From Sporothrix humicola (Eukaryota > Ascomycota > Sordariomycetes > Ophiostomatales > Ophiostomataceae): a stretch of DNA of 64,000 nt. Numbering within the stretch: the stretch's first letter is position 1; every line of letters starts with the position of its first letter. A model generated the notes under the pieces. It had not been told where the DNA came from. It made no database searches and saw nothing but the letters and a program-made list of their open reading frames with translations. The translations under genes and the position numbers were made by a program. The stretch spans positions 186,001 through 250,000 of the forward strand of contig WNYE01000060.1 of NCBI GenBank assembly GCA_021396245.1, read 5' to 3'. This document shows positions 11,701-22,174 of this stretch, piece by piece.

Positions 11701-14700
11701 ACGGTTGTTTTTTGGGCTCTTGGTGCTAGTTTGCTTGCGTCCTTTCTATCTTGGGCCTACTCCCGTACTGCTGCGCGCATCTTCTCTCCCCTTCTGTCTT
11801 CCCTCTCTTTGTCGGGTCAAGGTAATCCTGCCCGCCGCGATCGACTCGTGGCTTCCTGAACAGGCAACGGGACGATCAGACCTTCCTTTGCCCTTTCTTG
11901 CCTTGTCGTCCAGAAATGATGGTCCCCGCTTTCACACGTCAAAAACATTAAACCGAGCGCTGCAATGTGACGAAAAGCAGAAGAGAGGCAGGAGCCCTGG
12001 ACTCGTCCATGGGGCTGGATACGCGTACTGAATACCCTGTCGAACAGCACCCAGTCTGCATATTCCCCCAATAAGATGCAGCAACTGGACTTGTCCTTAG
12101 GCCTAACAGGACCTAATCACAGCATCACAGCACGCATTTGTGGATAAGTATTGCATGGTAGCACTGGAATCAAGCATGAAAATATCTCTGGAAAAAGAAA
12201 AAAGAAAGCATATATTGGCATTCGTCTTCCCATGGACCAACAGGCACACCACAGGCAACCAAACCCAGCCTCGGTGCCAACTCTGGCTTTGTCTGGGTCC
12301 CCCTTACCGCTTGCTCGGACAGCTTGTTGAAAGGACGGTACCCGACAACAGGGGCTGAATGAAAAGAATAAAAAGGAACGAAAGTTGCAAACAAACGCGT
12401 CCTGTTGTTATTGTCTCGCTTTTTCTTTTCTTTTGCCTGGTCGCTCCTTCCGTCTTCCTCTGGCCTCCATCCGCGTGCTCGGGAAACTAGGGGCAAAGAA
12501 GGAAGTTGACGAGAGTGAAAACGAGGCAAGTGGTCCACTGAGTTCACGGGGTTGAAGCAGAACCCATCGTGCTTTCCTTTTTCGCACCCTTTTCATTCCT
12601 TCCTCCTTCCTTCCCCTCCCCAACCCAACCCTTATCTAGTCCGCGCCCATGCCTGTTTGGGTATCTCTCCTGACCAGTCAGCTAAGCGACCTCAGTGGCG
12701 TTCGAGGGAAAGAAGTAACTGCATTTTATCGCTTGTTCTTTCTGTTTTCAGGGCAGGAGGTGGATTGTGTGTTTTCAAAATATGCTGGCAATTTCGTTTT
12801 CACATCTCGGTACCGTTATCTCCTTTCATGGCTCCGGGCTGCCACATGGCATGTCCCGACCATCACACTCCATTCTCCGGCCTGCCAATGTCATTTTTCG
12901 TCCCCCTCAAGTGGCGGGTGTGCGTTTCCCATACTGCTTGTCCATTCCATTTCCTATCTTACACGATCACATTTGGCATCTTTTTTTCCTCGAACAAGCC
13001 CCTTATTCCGCTCTTGTCTCCTGGTTCTTTACCATCTGCTGTTCACCGGCGTCCCACTCGTCCTCCTTGCGTTCTTGAACCAGTTGTGTCTCTCCAGGTC
13101 CTCATGGCTGAGAATGTTGTGTCCATATTCACACTCGCGCCGAAAAGCCTCCTCCACAACACTCGAGCCAACTGCCAACGAAATCACGCACACCTCACGC
13201 CCTCTCCAATGCCACGGAGGCCTCTCCGCCACGTCCTGGCCTGTGTTATGCCAGGCATCTAGCACCTTTTCTGGCAGTCAAGTGCTGTCATGAACATAAA
13301 CTGCTTTATCTGCAGTGGACGTTTTCGTCCGACTGATATGTCACGATCTGCTTACTTGGCACTTCCCTTCGCCCTATACACTCCGCATAGGCTACATCTC
13401 CTCCAACCCTGTTATAGTACCTCTATTTCGATATTACTTTCTGGCTATGGCCGTCTTGTTTGATACTGACTACGCTCTGCCATGCATTCCGGGTACACTC
13501 TTGTCTCGAACGGCCCAGCCGATTTCACGCTCTATGCCAGGCACAATTTATGAGCCTGCTCGGTTGACGTGCGTTCCTCGAAGCAGAGGACAGGGGCAAG
13601 GGAAGTGACGACCAGAAGGCCGATATAATGTTTATCGAACTGGTGTGCCACGTCATATCTGCCAGTTCTTCTCGATATTGCCGCTGCGATTTATCCGTCA
13701 CCGTCCCATTGGGGGCGTGTATCCTTGCGGGTGTTTTGAGGATTCACAGGCTATTTGACTGCGTTTGTTTGGTTTTCTCCATGTTCCCATTGCCCATCTC
13801 TTTCCGTCCAATATCGCCGCTAGAGGAGGGTATATGTCCCCAGAAGCGAGCTCGCCTCTTGTTTCTTTCCCTTTGCCCTTTCCATTCTTCCATATCTTTC
13901 CCTTTCTCAGTTCTGTTGGCCCCTTATCTTCTCCGGAACTACGCCCCCTTGCTCCCATGTGGCGGCCTCGTGCCAAAACTCCATGCCATGCCGTCTTAGC
14001 TCCGGTCCGTGTTCTCACGAAATAGCCTGCGATATTGATGCTTAAGGTGTTGGGATATAGCCAGTTTGCAGTTTGCAGTTTACAGTTTCCACATCGACGT
14101 ATCTGTTTGGCCCCCCTTTTCCGGCTGCATGTATCTTGCATCGCCAGAGGGAACAACAGAAAAGGCACGGCTTTAATCTCGCTAACACAACCGTTCGCAT
14201 GCGGTCGTCTAATTCCCTTGCGTCAGCTCACGCCGTCCTTTAAAGTGATTCTAGATGCTCGATATGCCGTACCGCACTGTAAGGGCATGCACATGTCAAC
14301 GTGCATCGGCCGACCCGTTTGATAAAGCGCCCAAAACAGACCAGAATATCGTCAAGGCGGCCACAAAGTCATCATGTCGGTGTGGTGGGCATTATCGCAG
14401 ACAGCCGGAGGCAAAAATGGATAAGATGTGATATTTCAGCTTCAGTGCGAGCCTGTTCGTCTCGTCTCTTTTATCCTAGATGAAACATTGCGCCTCATTC
14501 TCTCGCCTCTGGCGGCTCGAGCAGGAACGAACCATGCACCCATCCATCCAGGCACATACTTTTAAATCGTAAAACGGGTTACCGCCGTGGGCTCCGGTGT
14601 CTTCAATAAGACTACGCTTCTATCTGATATCTATGATTAAACATGTGCTTATTGCTCACCGCGGACTTCCTCTCAAAGAGTCAATATCGCCAATGGTCCA

Positions 14701-14751
14701 TCCTAGCAGCATACATTGTAAACCTTGCAGTTCATCCTGCCGTATCCCCGC
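5756..14751. other. Gene-poor 9-kb stretch
   Basis: No gene can be supported between the Zn2Cys6 start and the protease relic. The sequence has strand-asymmetric composition: the + strand is pyrimidine-rich at about 6900-7800 and 11300-13950 and purine-rich at about 8700-9650. That asymmetry keeps long frames open by chance, including two overlapping + frames at 12552-13293. I find no conserved domain, no tRNA and no transposase or polymerase remnant. A minus-strand open frame at 10617-10952 has protein-like composition but no support. The stretch may be regulatory sequence or long UTR of the regulator at 5755, or decayed sequence. Confidence 0.55.
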
Positions 14752-16196
14752 TCAAAGTATCTTTACTTGCAGTCCAGTCTCTGACTGGATCTCCTTGATA
14801 ATCCACTGCATCGGGGTCACAAAAGACAGGTCGATCTTGGCACCCTTGGCCTCTGAACGGCGGAAATTTGGGTTCGGTGGGACACCAAGGAGTTCTACTG
14901 TGCTCCGTTTGGTAAAGCCGGGTGGGACATTGTCTTCATCATAGCCATCACCTTCGACAGGCTCCGGATCTTTGCTTTCAAACTTCTCAATGGTCCGCTC
15001 CAGAGTATCGTCCGTGTCGACGCCTGCGTCGAGCAATCTCACCAGCCTGCCTTCAACGTCGAAGACTGCCAACCCGGAGTCTCCCTTTGCCGAAAACGGC
15101 TTGTAAACATCCTTGGACGACGCGGTCACATCGCCAGGGTAGTCGGAAACAAGTATCGAGAAGGAAATAACAGACTTGCCATCTGGAAGTGCCCTTCTAA
15201 CAACAGCCTCGATCTCATTCACCCGGCAAAACGTCGTTACAGTGACCTTCCCTCTCTTGCCGACCCAGATGCCAGCTCTTTCGCCAGACGGCCAAACAGG
15301 ACACACGCCTTTCAAGTGCATGAAGTAACATCTGTCAATCATAGACCGTTGGAAAATAGTAGCATAAAGGGGAGGGTATTCTGGGTTCACCATCTCTACT
15401 AGCTCTTTCTCGCTGATTTCCCGCTCGTCGGGGACTGAAAACTCGGGGCTGATATACCGATATAGACCTTGTTGGAATGGCGCGACACAGCCGAGAGAGG
15501 AACTTCCTCAGGGTTAAGTCGGATCAACGCCCAGTCGCTGTAACCGCCCTGGGTCTTGCCGTGTTTAGCTGAGTACGCGACATGCCCAATCGTGCGTGCA
15601 GATAGATCCAGGTTGTCCATGCGCTTTAATTCTTGTGCCATGTTGTCGGCATCATGGTCGACGTATGCCTGTTGCCGTTCGATCTCCGGATCAAAGGCAT
15701 CCGTATTGCGCTCTTCAGCAAAACGCGACATGACTTGAGCATCCCCAGAGGACCCCCTCTTGTCATCTGCGGTCGCTCTCAACAAGTCGTCCATTAGGAG
15801 GGAATCGCTGCCCCATGCGATGCTGATCCGCTGAGCATCGTCATCGCCAACCTTCCACAAATAATTGTCTGTGTGAGATTATCGGTCTTGAACCGCGACA
15901 TGGCATGCTGCCAGCGCGTAAGTGGTGTCAATCGACTTGGATGACCGGAGCCCAGCTGTTGGTGCTCGTCCGCGCCACGAGCCGTGGTTGGCAGGGAACC
16001 CTATTGTAGTAGGCATCCCTTTCGGTATCATCTGGTTCGTAGGGTGCGGTGTCTGCGCCGCCGTGTGTTTCACCAGACTCCATTCTTTATATATTGTAGG
16101 CCGAGGTGCTCTTTCCGTTGCCGTTGATTGCTTGGAGAGCAGGCCATCTTGAGATGTGAGTGTCCGGTGAAGTAGCTGTGATAAAATTTCAGTCAA
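14752..16196 (-). pseudogene. Trypsin-like serine protease relic, disrupted by a stop and a frameshift
   Basis: Three open blocks on the minus strand read as one trypsin-fold protein: 16196-15879, 15875-15399 and 15450-14752. Block 1 ends with TYALAACHVAVQ, a plausible catalytic-His element. Block 2 contains GGYSDWALIRLN, a plausible catalytic-Asp element. Block 3 contains FSAKGDSGLAVFD, the GDSG motif of the catalytic Ser. A TAA codon (15876-15878) separates blocks 1 and 2 in the same frame, with no usable intron around it. Blocks 2 and 3 are out of frame by one base near a CCCC run at about 15446-15450. No N-terminal signal or pro-region is visible. Either this is a decayed gene or the run of C is an assembly error. 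The relic borders the RIP-affected element region, and a C-to-T change at CAA would create the TAA. Confidence 0.65.
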
Positions 16197-18008
16197 TGCG
16201 TTGGTATACGCGTGCGTAGCCTTGGGCTCGGTATACTACTTAGGGTCCGTATTATCGAATAGAAGATAGTTCAGATCAGTAATACCGTATATGGGATGGA
16301 TTTGCTCGCCGTCAAGACACGAGCTATGTAGATGACTAAAGTCGTGCCTCGTGTTTTTTGGTACTGTAGTCGCGATGTTGAGGGTCACCATTAAATGGGT
16401 CCACTAATCGTACACGTACATGCCCAAGAAGGCAGTAACAAAACCACGCCGTCTGGGATTAAAGGCCGTATTAGTGGGTATGTGGTGCAAGACAAGACAC
16501 TGGTTCGCTGTAGCAACGGCTTTACACACTATCTTTAGGGCTGTATTGAACAGGCCTCGAAATCGTAGATATCCATCTATGCTACTTCTTTCCTGCTGAT
16601 CTAAACGTACCGTTATTCGCCCCTTCCCTGGATTATGAATTTCGCTTCCATCTTATGGCTCCTGTGTCATTAAGAAGACAAGCTTTAAAGACTGCTCACC
16701 AAATTACACCCCCCCTCCTTTTCGTCCCTTTCCCATTCTTCCTTCTCCAGAACAAACTGCGGCAGGAACTCGGATCTCTCGCTTCACCTCGCTTGCGTGT
16801 TCACTTGCAAGCATCACCCCTGGAGGAGACAAGAAAGAAACATGACAAGTGACATAGAGTGAACGTGTTCGTCAGCCATCCCCGAAAATATGTCCGTTGA
16901 TGCGGCTTGCCAGATCTGGGGTGTCTACTCGGTGTTCTGGACCGTACAGATATCGATCCAAATATGATCATTCTGCATCCACGCGTCGAAACGCAACAGG
17001 AAACAAACATGAGTCAAACATGCGACTCTTTCAAAGGTGGTGTTTGGATATTCTTCCTCCCTTGGCCCGTCCATGGCCACCTTTGAAGGCCATTGTCCGG
17101 ACGAGCCTTGAGCAGATGCAACCTTCCTTTCATTTTAACTTGTTCTAATGGAAACATCGTGGCCGTAAAGACGGGAAATGGCGATCAAGTACGAGTTACC
17201 TCGGTCGTAACTACTCAAAGCGGAGAAATGTGGTGCACGACAATACGGAGTACGTCAGGTAAGATGCGTCGTTGTGCTGGGAACAATATATGACGGGATC
17301 CAACCGAGCGGGTATCGCGTTCCTGAGATCTCTATTCTGGCTGAAGTCGAGAACTGCTCTTATTAGCCTTATTTCAACCAAGCCCGCCGCTTTCTAATAT
17401 TGCACAAGCAGGGTGTTTAATGTTCCATTCGCTTAACCGTTCATGGTCCTTCATCTGATCAGGCTCATAGAATATAGTTTTATATCCAATATTTAAATTG
17501 TTGTGGTTGAGGGTTGAGTTCGTTCCTTCAGAGGTGTGGTGAACTCGGTTCCCCATGTTCATCTGGCATCTACACAGAGAAAAAGTGTTCATTGTGCGTC
17601 CAAGTTCGAGTTCGCACAATTCAAACGTTTTACATGCAAACAAATATTTTATCCTCTTAGCTACAATTTGTTCTGGCCCCCAAATATTTAGCCCAAAGAC
17701 GGCTCGTTGCTGTGCCTCAAGCAAACCTGGAGGCGGAAATGGCGATCACGAACATGGGAAACGAAGTATATTGGCAATGACGGCTTACATATCCGGCATA
17801 CAGGATGCTTCAGATCGGTTGTTCGTGTCACCGTTGTTATGTTTATGGTTTTTATGATATTTATTGCAATTATTTTTATAAATTCCAATTTTGAGTAAAA
17901 GGGGGTTCTACTTAGTTTTGATTTATCCTGCTTTTCTTTTTTTATTAAAAAGTCTAGTTTATTTTTATTTTTTTAGTTTCCAGTACGTTTTTTTTTTTTT
18001 TTTTTTTT
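16197..18008. other. AT-leaning intergenic between the protease relic and the LTR element
   Basis: No gene is supportable. A minus-strand open frame at 17374-17724 has protein-like composition near its C-terminal end but no recognised domain and no ATG-proximal promoter signal. The copy of the 10-mer TACGGAGTAC at 17244-17253 is one of three in the window. The stretch ends in a run of T directly abutting the 5' LTR. Confidence 0.5.
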
Positions 18009-18276
18009 TGTCGGTTTAAATCGTCTATTCGCAGGGAGCGTCACCGTAAATCCTGTACGACTTCCTCTCTTCTGTAGGAAGTTATACAATTGATCTGGGT
18101 GGTGAAGGCGTTGCCTTTTTAAGAGTACGTTTTACTTGTAAAATGGGTGGGAGTTACTTTTATATACGGTAAATGGTTTTTAGCCTTTATTTTTTATGGA
18201 GTACGCCGGTAGGCGTGCCCACTTACGTGATTAGTTTTGTGGTTTTCGTAGGTTACTTTGTGTATTTATACTAACA
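18009..18276. repeat. Left LTR, 268 bp
   Basis: It aligns without gaps along its whole length with the right LTR at 21134-21401. The first roughly 75 bp keep CA and TG dinucleotides. Further in, it carries T at many positions where the right copy has C. Confidence 0.88.
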
Positions 18277-18884
18277 TTAGTTTTTTTTTATAAAAGTCGT
18301 TTAAGGCCGTATAAATGTATATAAATATATATAATAAAAAAGTATTAACGGATTAATGAAGAAATAATTTAAAAACGGATAGAAAAATAAAAGAAAAAAT
18401 TAAAAATTAGCGACAGAAGGTATTAGTCGGTAAAACGAATGAAAAATTTAGTCGGTAGTGAGGTTAATAGCTAATAACACTTGTTAAAGTATAGTAATAA
18501 ACTTAATAACGTTTGGTAAAAGTTAGTAACGAAGGTTAATAGTTAATAACACTTAATAATAGCGAGAAAGTTGTTGGCGAGGTTATTATGGTAAGGTAAA
18601 CGGTGGTCTTTTCGAAGGTTTTCGGTTAAACTTTTTCGAAGGTTTTTTTAGTTTAAGCGTGTATAAATTCGAGTATACGTAAGTTATAAACTTATTTTAA
18701 AATAAGTGTACGGCGTTGTATTTAATATATTTATATAAAGTTATAACCGACGGTAGTTTATTTAAAGTTAAAGTAAAAAGACTAAGGGTTTAATCGGAGG
18801 TTAAAAAAGAATAAGTAAGTAAAGTTATTAAAAAGATTAACGGTACCTTTAAAAAGTTTATAGCGGTAAATAAAACCACCGAGG

Positions 18885-19545
18885 AAACCTTTAGTACTAC
18901 AACGGAGGTACTAAACGTTAAAAGTACTATAACGGTAAATAAAACCGCCGAGGTAACCTTTAATACTATAACGGAAATACTAAGCGCCGAGGGTATTATA
19001 ATAACCTTTAATACTATAACAAAAGTGTTAAGTGTTAAGGAGACTAACGGTGTTAGCCTAAAGTATATAACGGTCTTTAACACCGTAATAAAAGTATTAT
19101 ACACTAAGAAAATAATAACGGTTAACGGGGCCGTCCGGGGGTTTATAGTAACTTTTAACACCGTAATGAAAGTGTTAAACGTTAAAAAGATTAACGGGGT
19201 TACTAAGGGGGTTATAGTAACGGTAAGTTTTTATATAGTTAACGGTATAACGGTAAGATTAGTAATAACTTTAACGGTTGGTAAAGCCGCTTAGGGGTCG
19301 ATGGTAAAGTTAAGTTTTTATATAGTTAACGGTATAACGGTAAAATTGGTGGCGGCGGTTAACGAAGCCGTTTAACGGGTTAATAATAAACTTAACGAGC
19401 TATTAAGCCTTAGTACTATAATAAAAGTAATAAACGCTAAAAAGGTTAGTAAAACCTCTTAACGGGCCGGTAACGTTATTATTAGTGGGTTTAGTGGGCT
19501 AAAAACCTTTAACACTATAACTAAAGTGTTAAACGTTAAAGAGAC
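18885..19545. repeat. Degenerate tandem array inside the LTR element
   Basis: A recurring core of the form CTTTAAYACYRTAAY followed by a GTGTTAAACGTTAA-like block appears near 18889, 18957, 19005, 19074, 19151, 19409 and 19506, with spacings of about 48-77 bp in the first five copies. Between copies, AACGG..GCCG blocks recur. Copies differ mainly by transitions, so the array predates at least part of the RIP. Some frames translate it as repeated T-[FL]-N-T-[VI]-x-K-V-L-N units, but stops interrupt all frames. Confidence 0.6.
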
Positions 19546-21133
19546 TAATAAAACCGCCAAAGGCTCTTTAACAACTAATAAGGCTATCTAACGGTCTTTA
19601 ACGGTTAACGAAACTACTTAAGGTTTTTTGGTAGTCGATAAAGCCGTTAAAAAGTATAGTGTAGTTAGCGAGGTTACTTAGTGGGCTAGTAACGCCGTTT
19701 AACGAGCCGGTACGGCCGTTTAAGTTAATAACACCGTTGAAAAAGGTGTTACTTAAACGTTATAATACGGTTAACCGTACGTCGACGAAGCTTATAACTA
19801 ATAGTTTAATTAACCTCGAAGGTTTTATAGTTTATTTTAACTTTACGAAAGTATTTAAAAGTTATAGTTTGTTAAAAGGGCTTACGGTTAATAGTTTAAT
19901 TAACCCCGGTTGTTTTATAATTAACTTTAACCTTATAAGGGTACTTAAAAGTTATAACTTATTAGTTAACGGCCACGAATATATAACGTTAAAGGGCCGT
20001 AACTATACAATAGCTTTAACCCACCGGTTTATTAAAAAAGCTCGTTAAATATTAACGAAAAAAAAAATAATTTACGGCGTTGGGGATAATAACCTTCGGT
20101 TACGTTTTTGAAGCTTAAGCGGCGGTGTAACTTTAAATTTTTAGTGTATATCGGTTATTTTTTGGCCTCGTTAACGAGGGCGTCTCGGGGTTAAAAGGGA
20201 GGTTAAAGGTTATAAATCGCGGCTATAAAGGTATTATAAATAGTATTATAGCCGGGGTTTTATAAAGTAAAAACACCACGGTACTTTAACAGTATTATTA
20301 TAACCTTAATAGTTTTATTTTTAACGATATAAAAATCGGTTAAAGTTTACCCTTTCAAATTATCGTAAAAGGTTCGGCGAAAGTCTTCGTCGGTAAAGTC
20401 GTCGTCAATAATCTTAGTGTAAAGTTAGTTTTAAAAGAGAATAAAAGTAACTTCGTAAACCTTACTAACGTTATTATCGGTTATTAAAGAAAAAGAGTAA
20501 TAAAAAAAAAAGGTAATAAATAAAGAAACGGTAATAAAGAGAGAGAAAAGTAACGAAGGGGGGGTATTAAGGAGCCAAAAAAATAAAAGTAAAAAAGGGG
20601 AAAAGTTAACTTTACCTAACGCGTTAAAAACGTTAAAGTCGTTAAAAGGTCGAAAAAAAGTACTTAGCGAGGGTAAAAAAAAAAGAAAGGTAGTTTAGTA
20701 AAGTTAACGCCGTCGTCGTTATCGTCGTCGGGAAAAAAAGATTAACGATAATTATTAACGCCGTCTCCGTCGAAAGGCCGGTTTATGGGCTTAAAATTTA
20801 AACCCTAAGGTTAACGAAAGTAATAAACCGGCATAAAAAAAAAGTTTACCGGTAAAAGGTCGTAAAAAAGAGAAAAAAAAGTTAAAAGGTTATAGTAAAC
20901 TAAAGTAAATCGGTTATATAATAACGACTTCGTAATATTTAACGGAGGGTTAAAAAAACTATTATTCGTAAACTAAAATAAATTAAAAAATAACGGTTAA
21001 TCTTACGGTTAATATAATAACCAACAAAAGCTTTATTTTATCGATTAAAAGTATTACTAATTAATAAAAAAAACGATATTAATTTACAACAACATCGTAA
21101 TAATTAAACGCCGAAAAAACCTTTACTTATAAA

Positions 21134-21401
21134 TGTCGGTTTAAATCGTCTATTCGTAAAGAGCGTTACCGTAAATCTTATACGACTTCCTCTCTTCTAT
21201 AAAAAGCTATACAATTAATTTAAGTGGTGAAGGCGCTACCTTCCTAAGAGTACGTTTTACCTATAAAATGGGTGGGAGTTGCCTTTATATACAGCAAATA
21301 ACTCCCAGCCCTTATCTTTTATAGAGCACACCGGTAAGCGTGCCCACCCACGTGACTAGTCCTGTGGCCTTCGTAGGCCACCCTGTGCATTCATACCGAC
21401 A
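21134..21401. repeat. Right LTR, 268 bp
   Basis: It has the same length and ends as the left LTR. Its first part carries both C-to-T and G-to-A changes relative to the left copy. Its second half retains C where the left copy has T and has some A where the left copy has G. All differences I could read are transitions. Confidence 0.88.
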
Positions 21402-22174
21402 TTTTTTTTTTTTTTTAATTAATTATTATTTTTTCTCTTAAAAATAATGTAAAGAAAGTAGGGCTTAAAAAGTAAACTAATCAAATGATTTTTCTTATTT
21501 ATGTACACAAGTTACAATGTATGGCCTTACGTGGAAGTGAAAGAGAAATTGTTGAAAAAATTATCCATTTTGTAGCAGCCTGACCACCGACATCCACGTC
21601 TGTAAAAAGTAGACAGTCGTAGGCCAAGTTGTTTCCTATCTAGAAGAATAAATTGGCCCATGTATTGGAACCTTTTTTCTCTTGTTCTCAAATGTGCTTT
21701 TGAGATGTCATCGCCCTTCATATGATCCTTTAATATGAGTTCCCTTTACGCAAAAAAATCAAACCGTAAAAATAGTATAAAAATAACAAAACAAGGCTCC
21801 TTTCCTATGCTGTTGAAAACATTTTTGTTGAAGAAAAAGAAAAATAGGGAGAGGGCGGTTGCGGCACGAGAAGGGAGGCGTATTGGAGATGATGGTGATG
21901 ATATGGCGGAATGAAGAGTTGGCCGCAACGCCGCATTAGATAAAATCAATGCTTTTTGTAAAAGAAAAACTCCCCCGTTTTTTCCCCGGTTGAAATGGGT
22001 ATATGGTAAATTTTCTTTTCATAAACAACTTTGAAACGACGTAAAATAAGAAAAGCAAATCAATGGGAGGCCAGCAGCAATCATATCGTTAAGTATGGAA
22101 AGCGGCGACACAGCCCAAACATTGTATTGGCGGGGGTTGTGAAGAAGGATGAGAGGCGGAAAAAGAGAGAGAAA
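21402..22174. other. Intergenic between the LTR element and SAHH
   Basis: It begins with a T-run and AT-rich sequence and becomes ordinary intergenic sequence. It includes the 3' untranslated part of the S-adenosylhomocysteine hydrolase gene on the minus strand. No gene or further element is visible. Confidence 0.55.

Larger units (their letters stand above)
18009..21401. mobile_element. RIP-degraded, probably non-autonomous LTR retrotransposon
   Basis: The element is bounded by two direct 268-bp repeats, each starting TGTCGG and ending with the complementary CCGACA-type terminus (CTAACA in the left copy). This is the TG...CA form of retroviral-type LTRs. The internal part is about 2.86 kb, too short for a full gag-pol, and no reverse transcriptase, integrase or protease motif is readable in any frame. 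It is extremely rich in TA and poor in CA/TG while CG is kept (for example repeated TAACGG), as expected from RIP acting on CpA. Both flanks are T-runs, so a target duplication of T residues is possible but cannot be shown. Orientation is unknown because neither a clear primer-binding site nor a polypurine tract survives. Confidence 0.85.

Noticed and set aside
12552..13293. Two overlapping + strand frames of 236 and 214 codons
   Set aside because: Both frames are open at once because the strand is pyrimidine-rich and poor in stop triplets. They are Phe/Ser/Pro/Leu-rich with no domain or splice support.
17988..18009. T-run left of the LTR as a retroposon poly-A tail
   Set aside because: The element has true LTR ends, and T-runs occur on both sides. 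They are better read as the insertion target or a target duplication.
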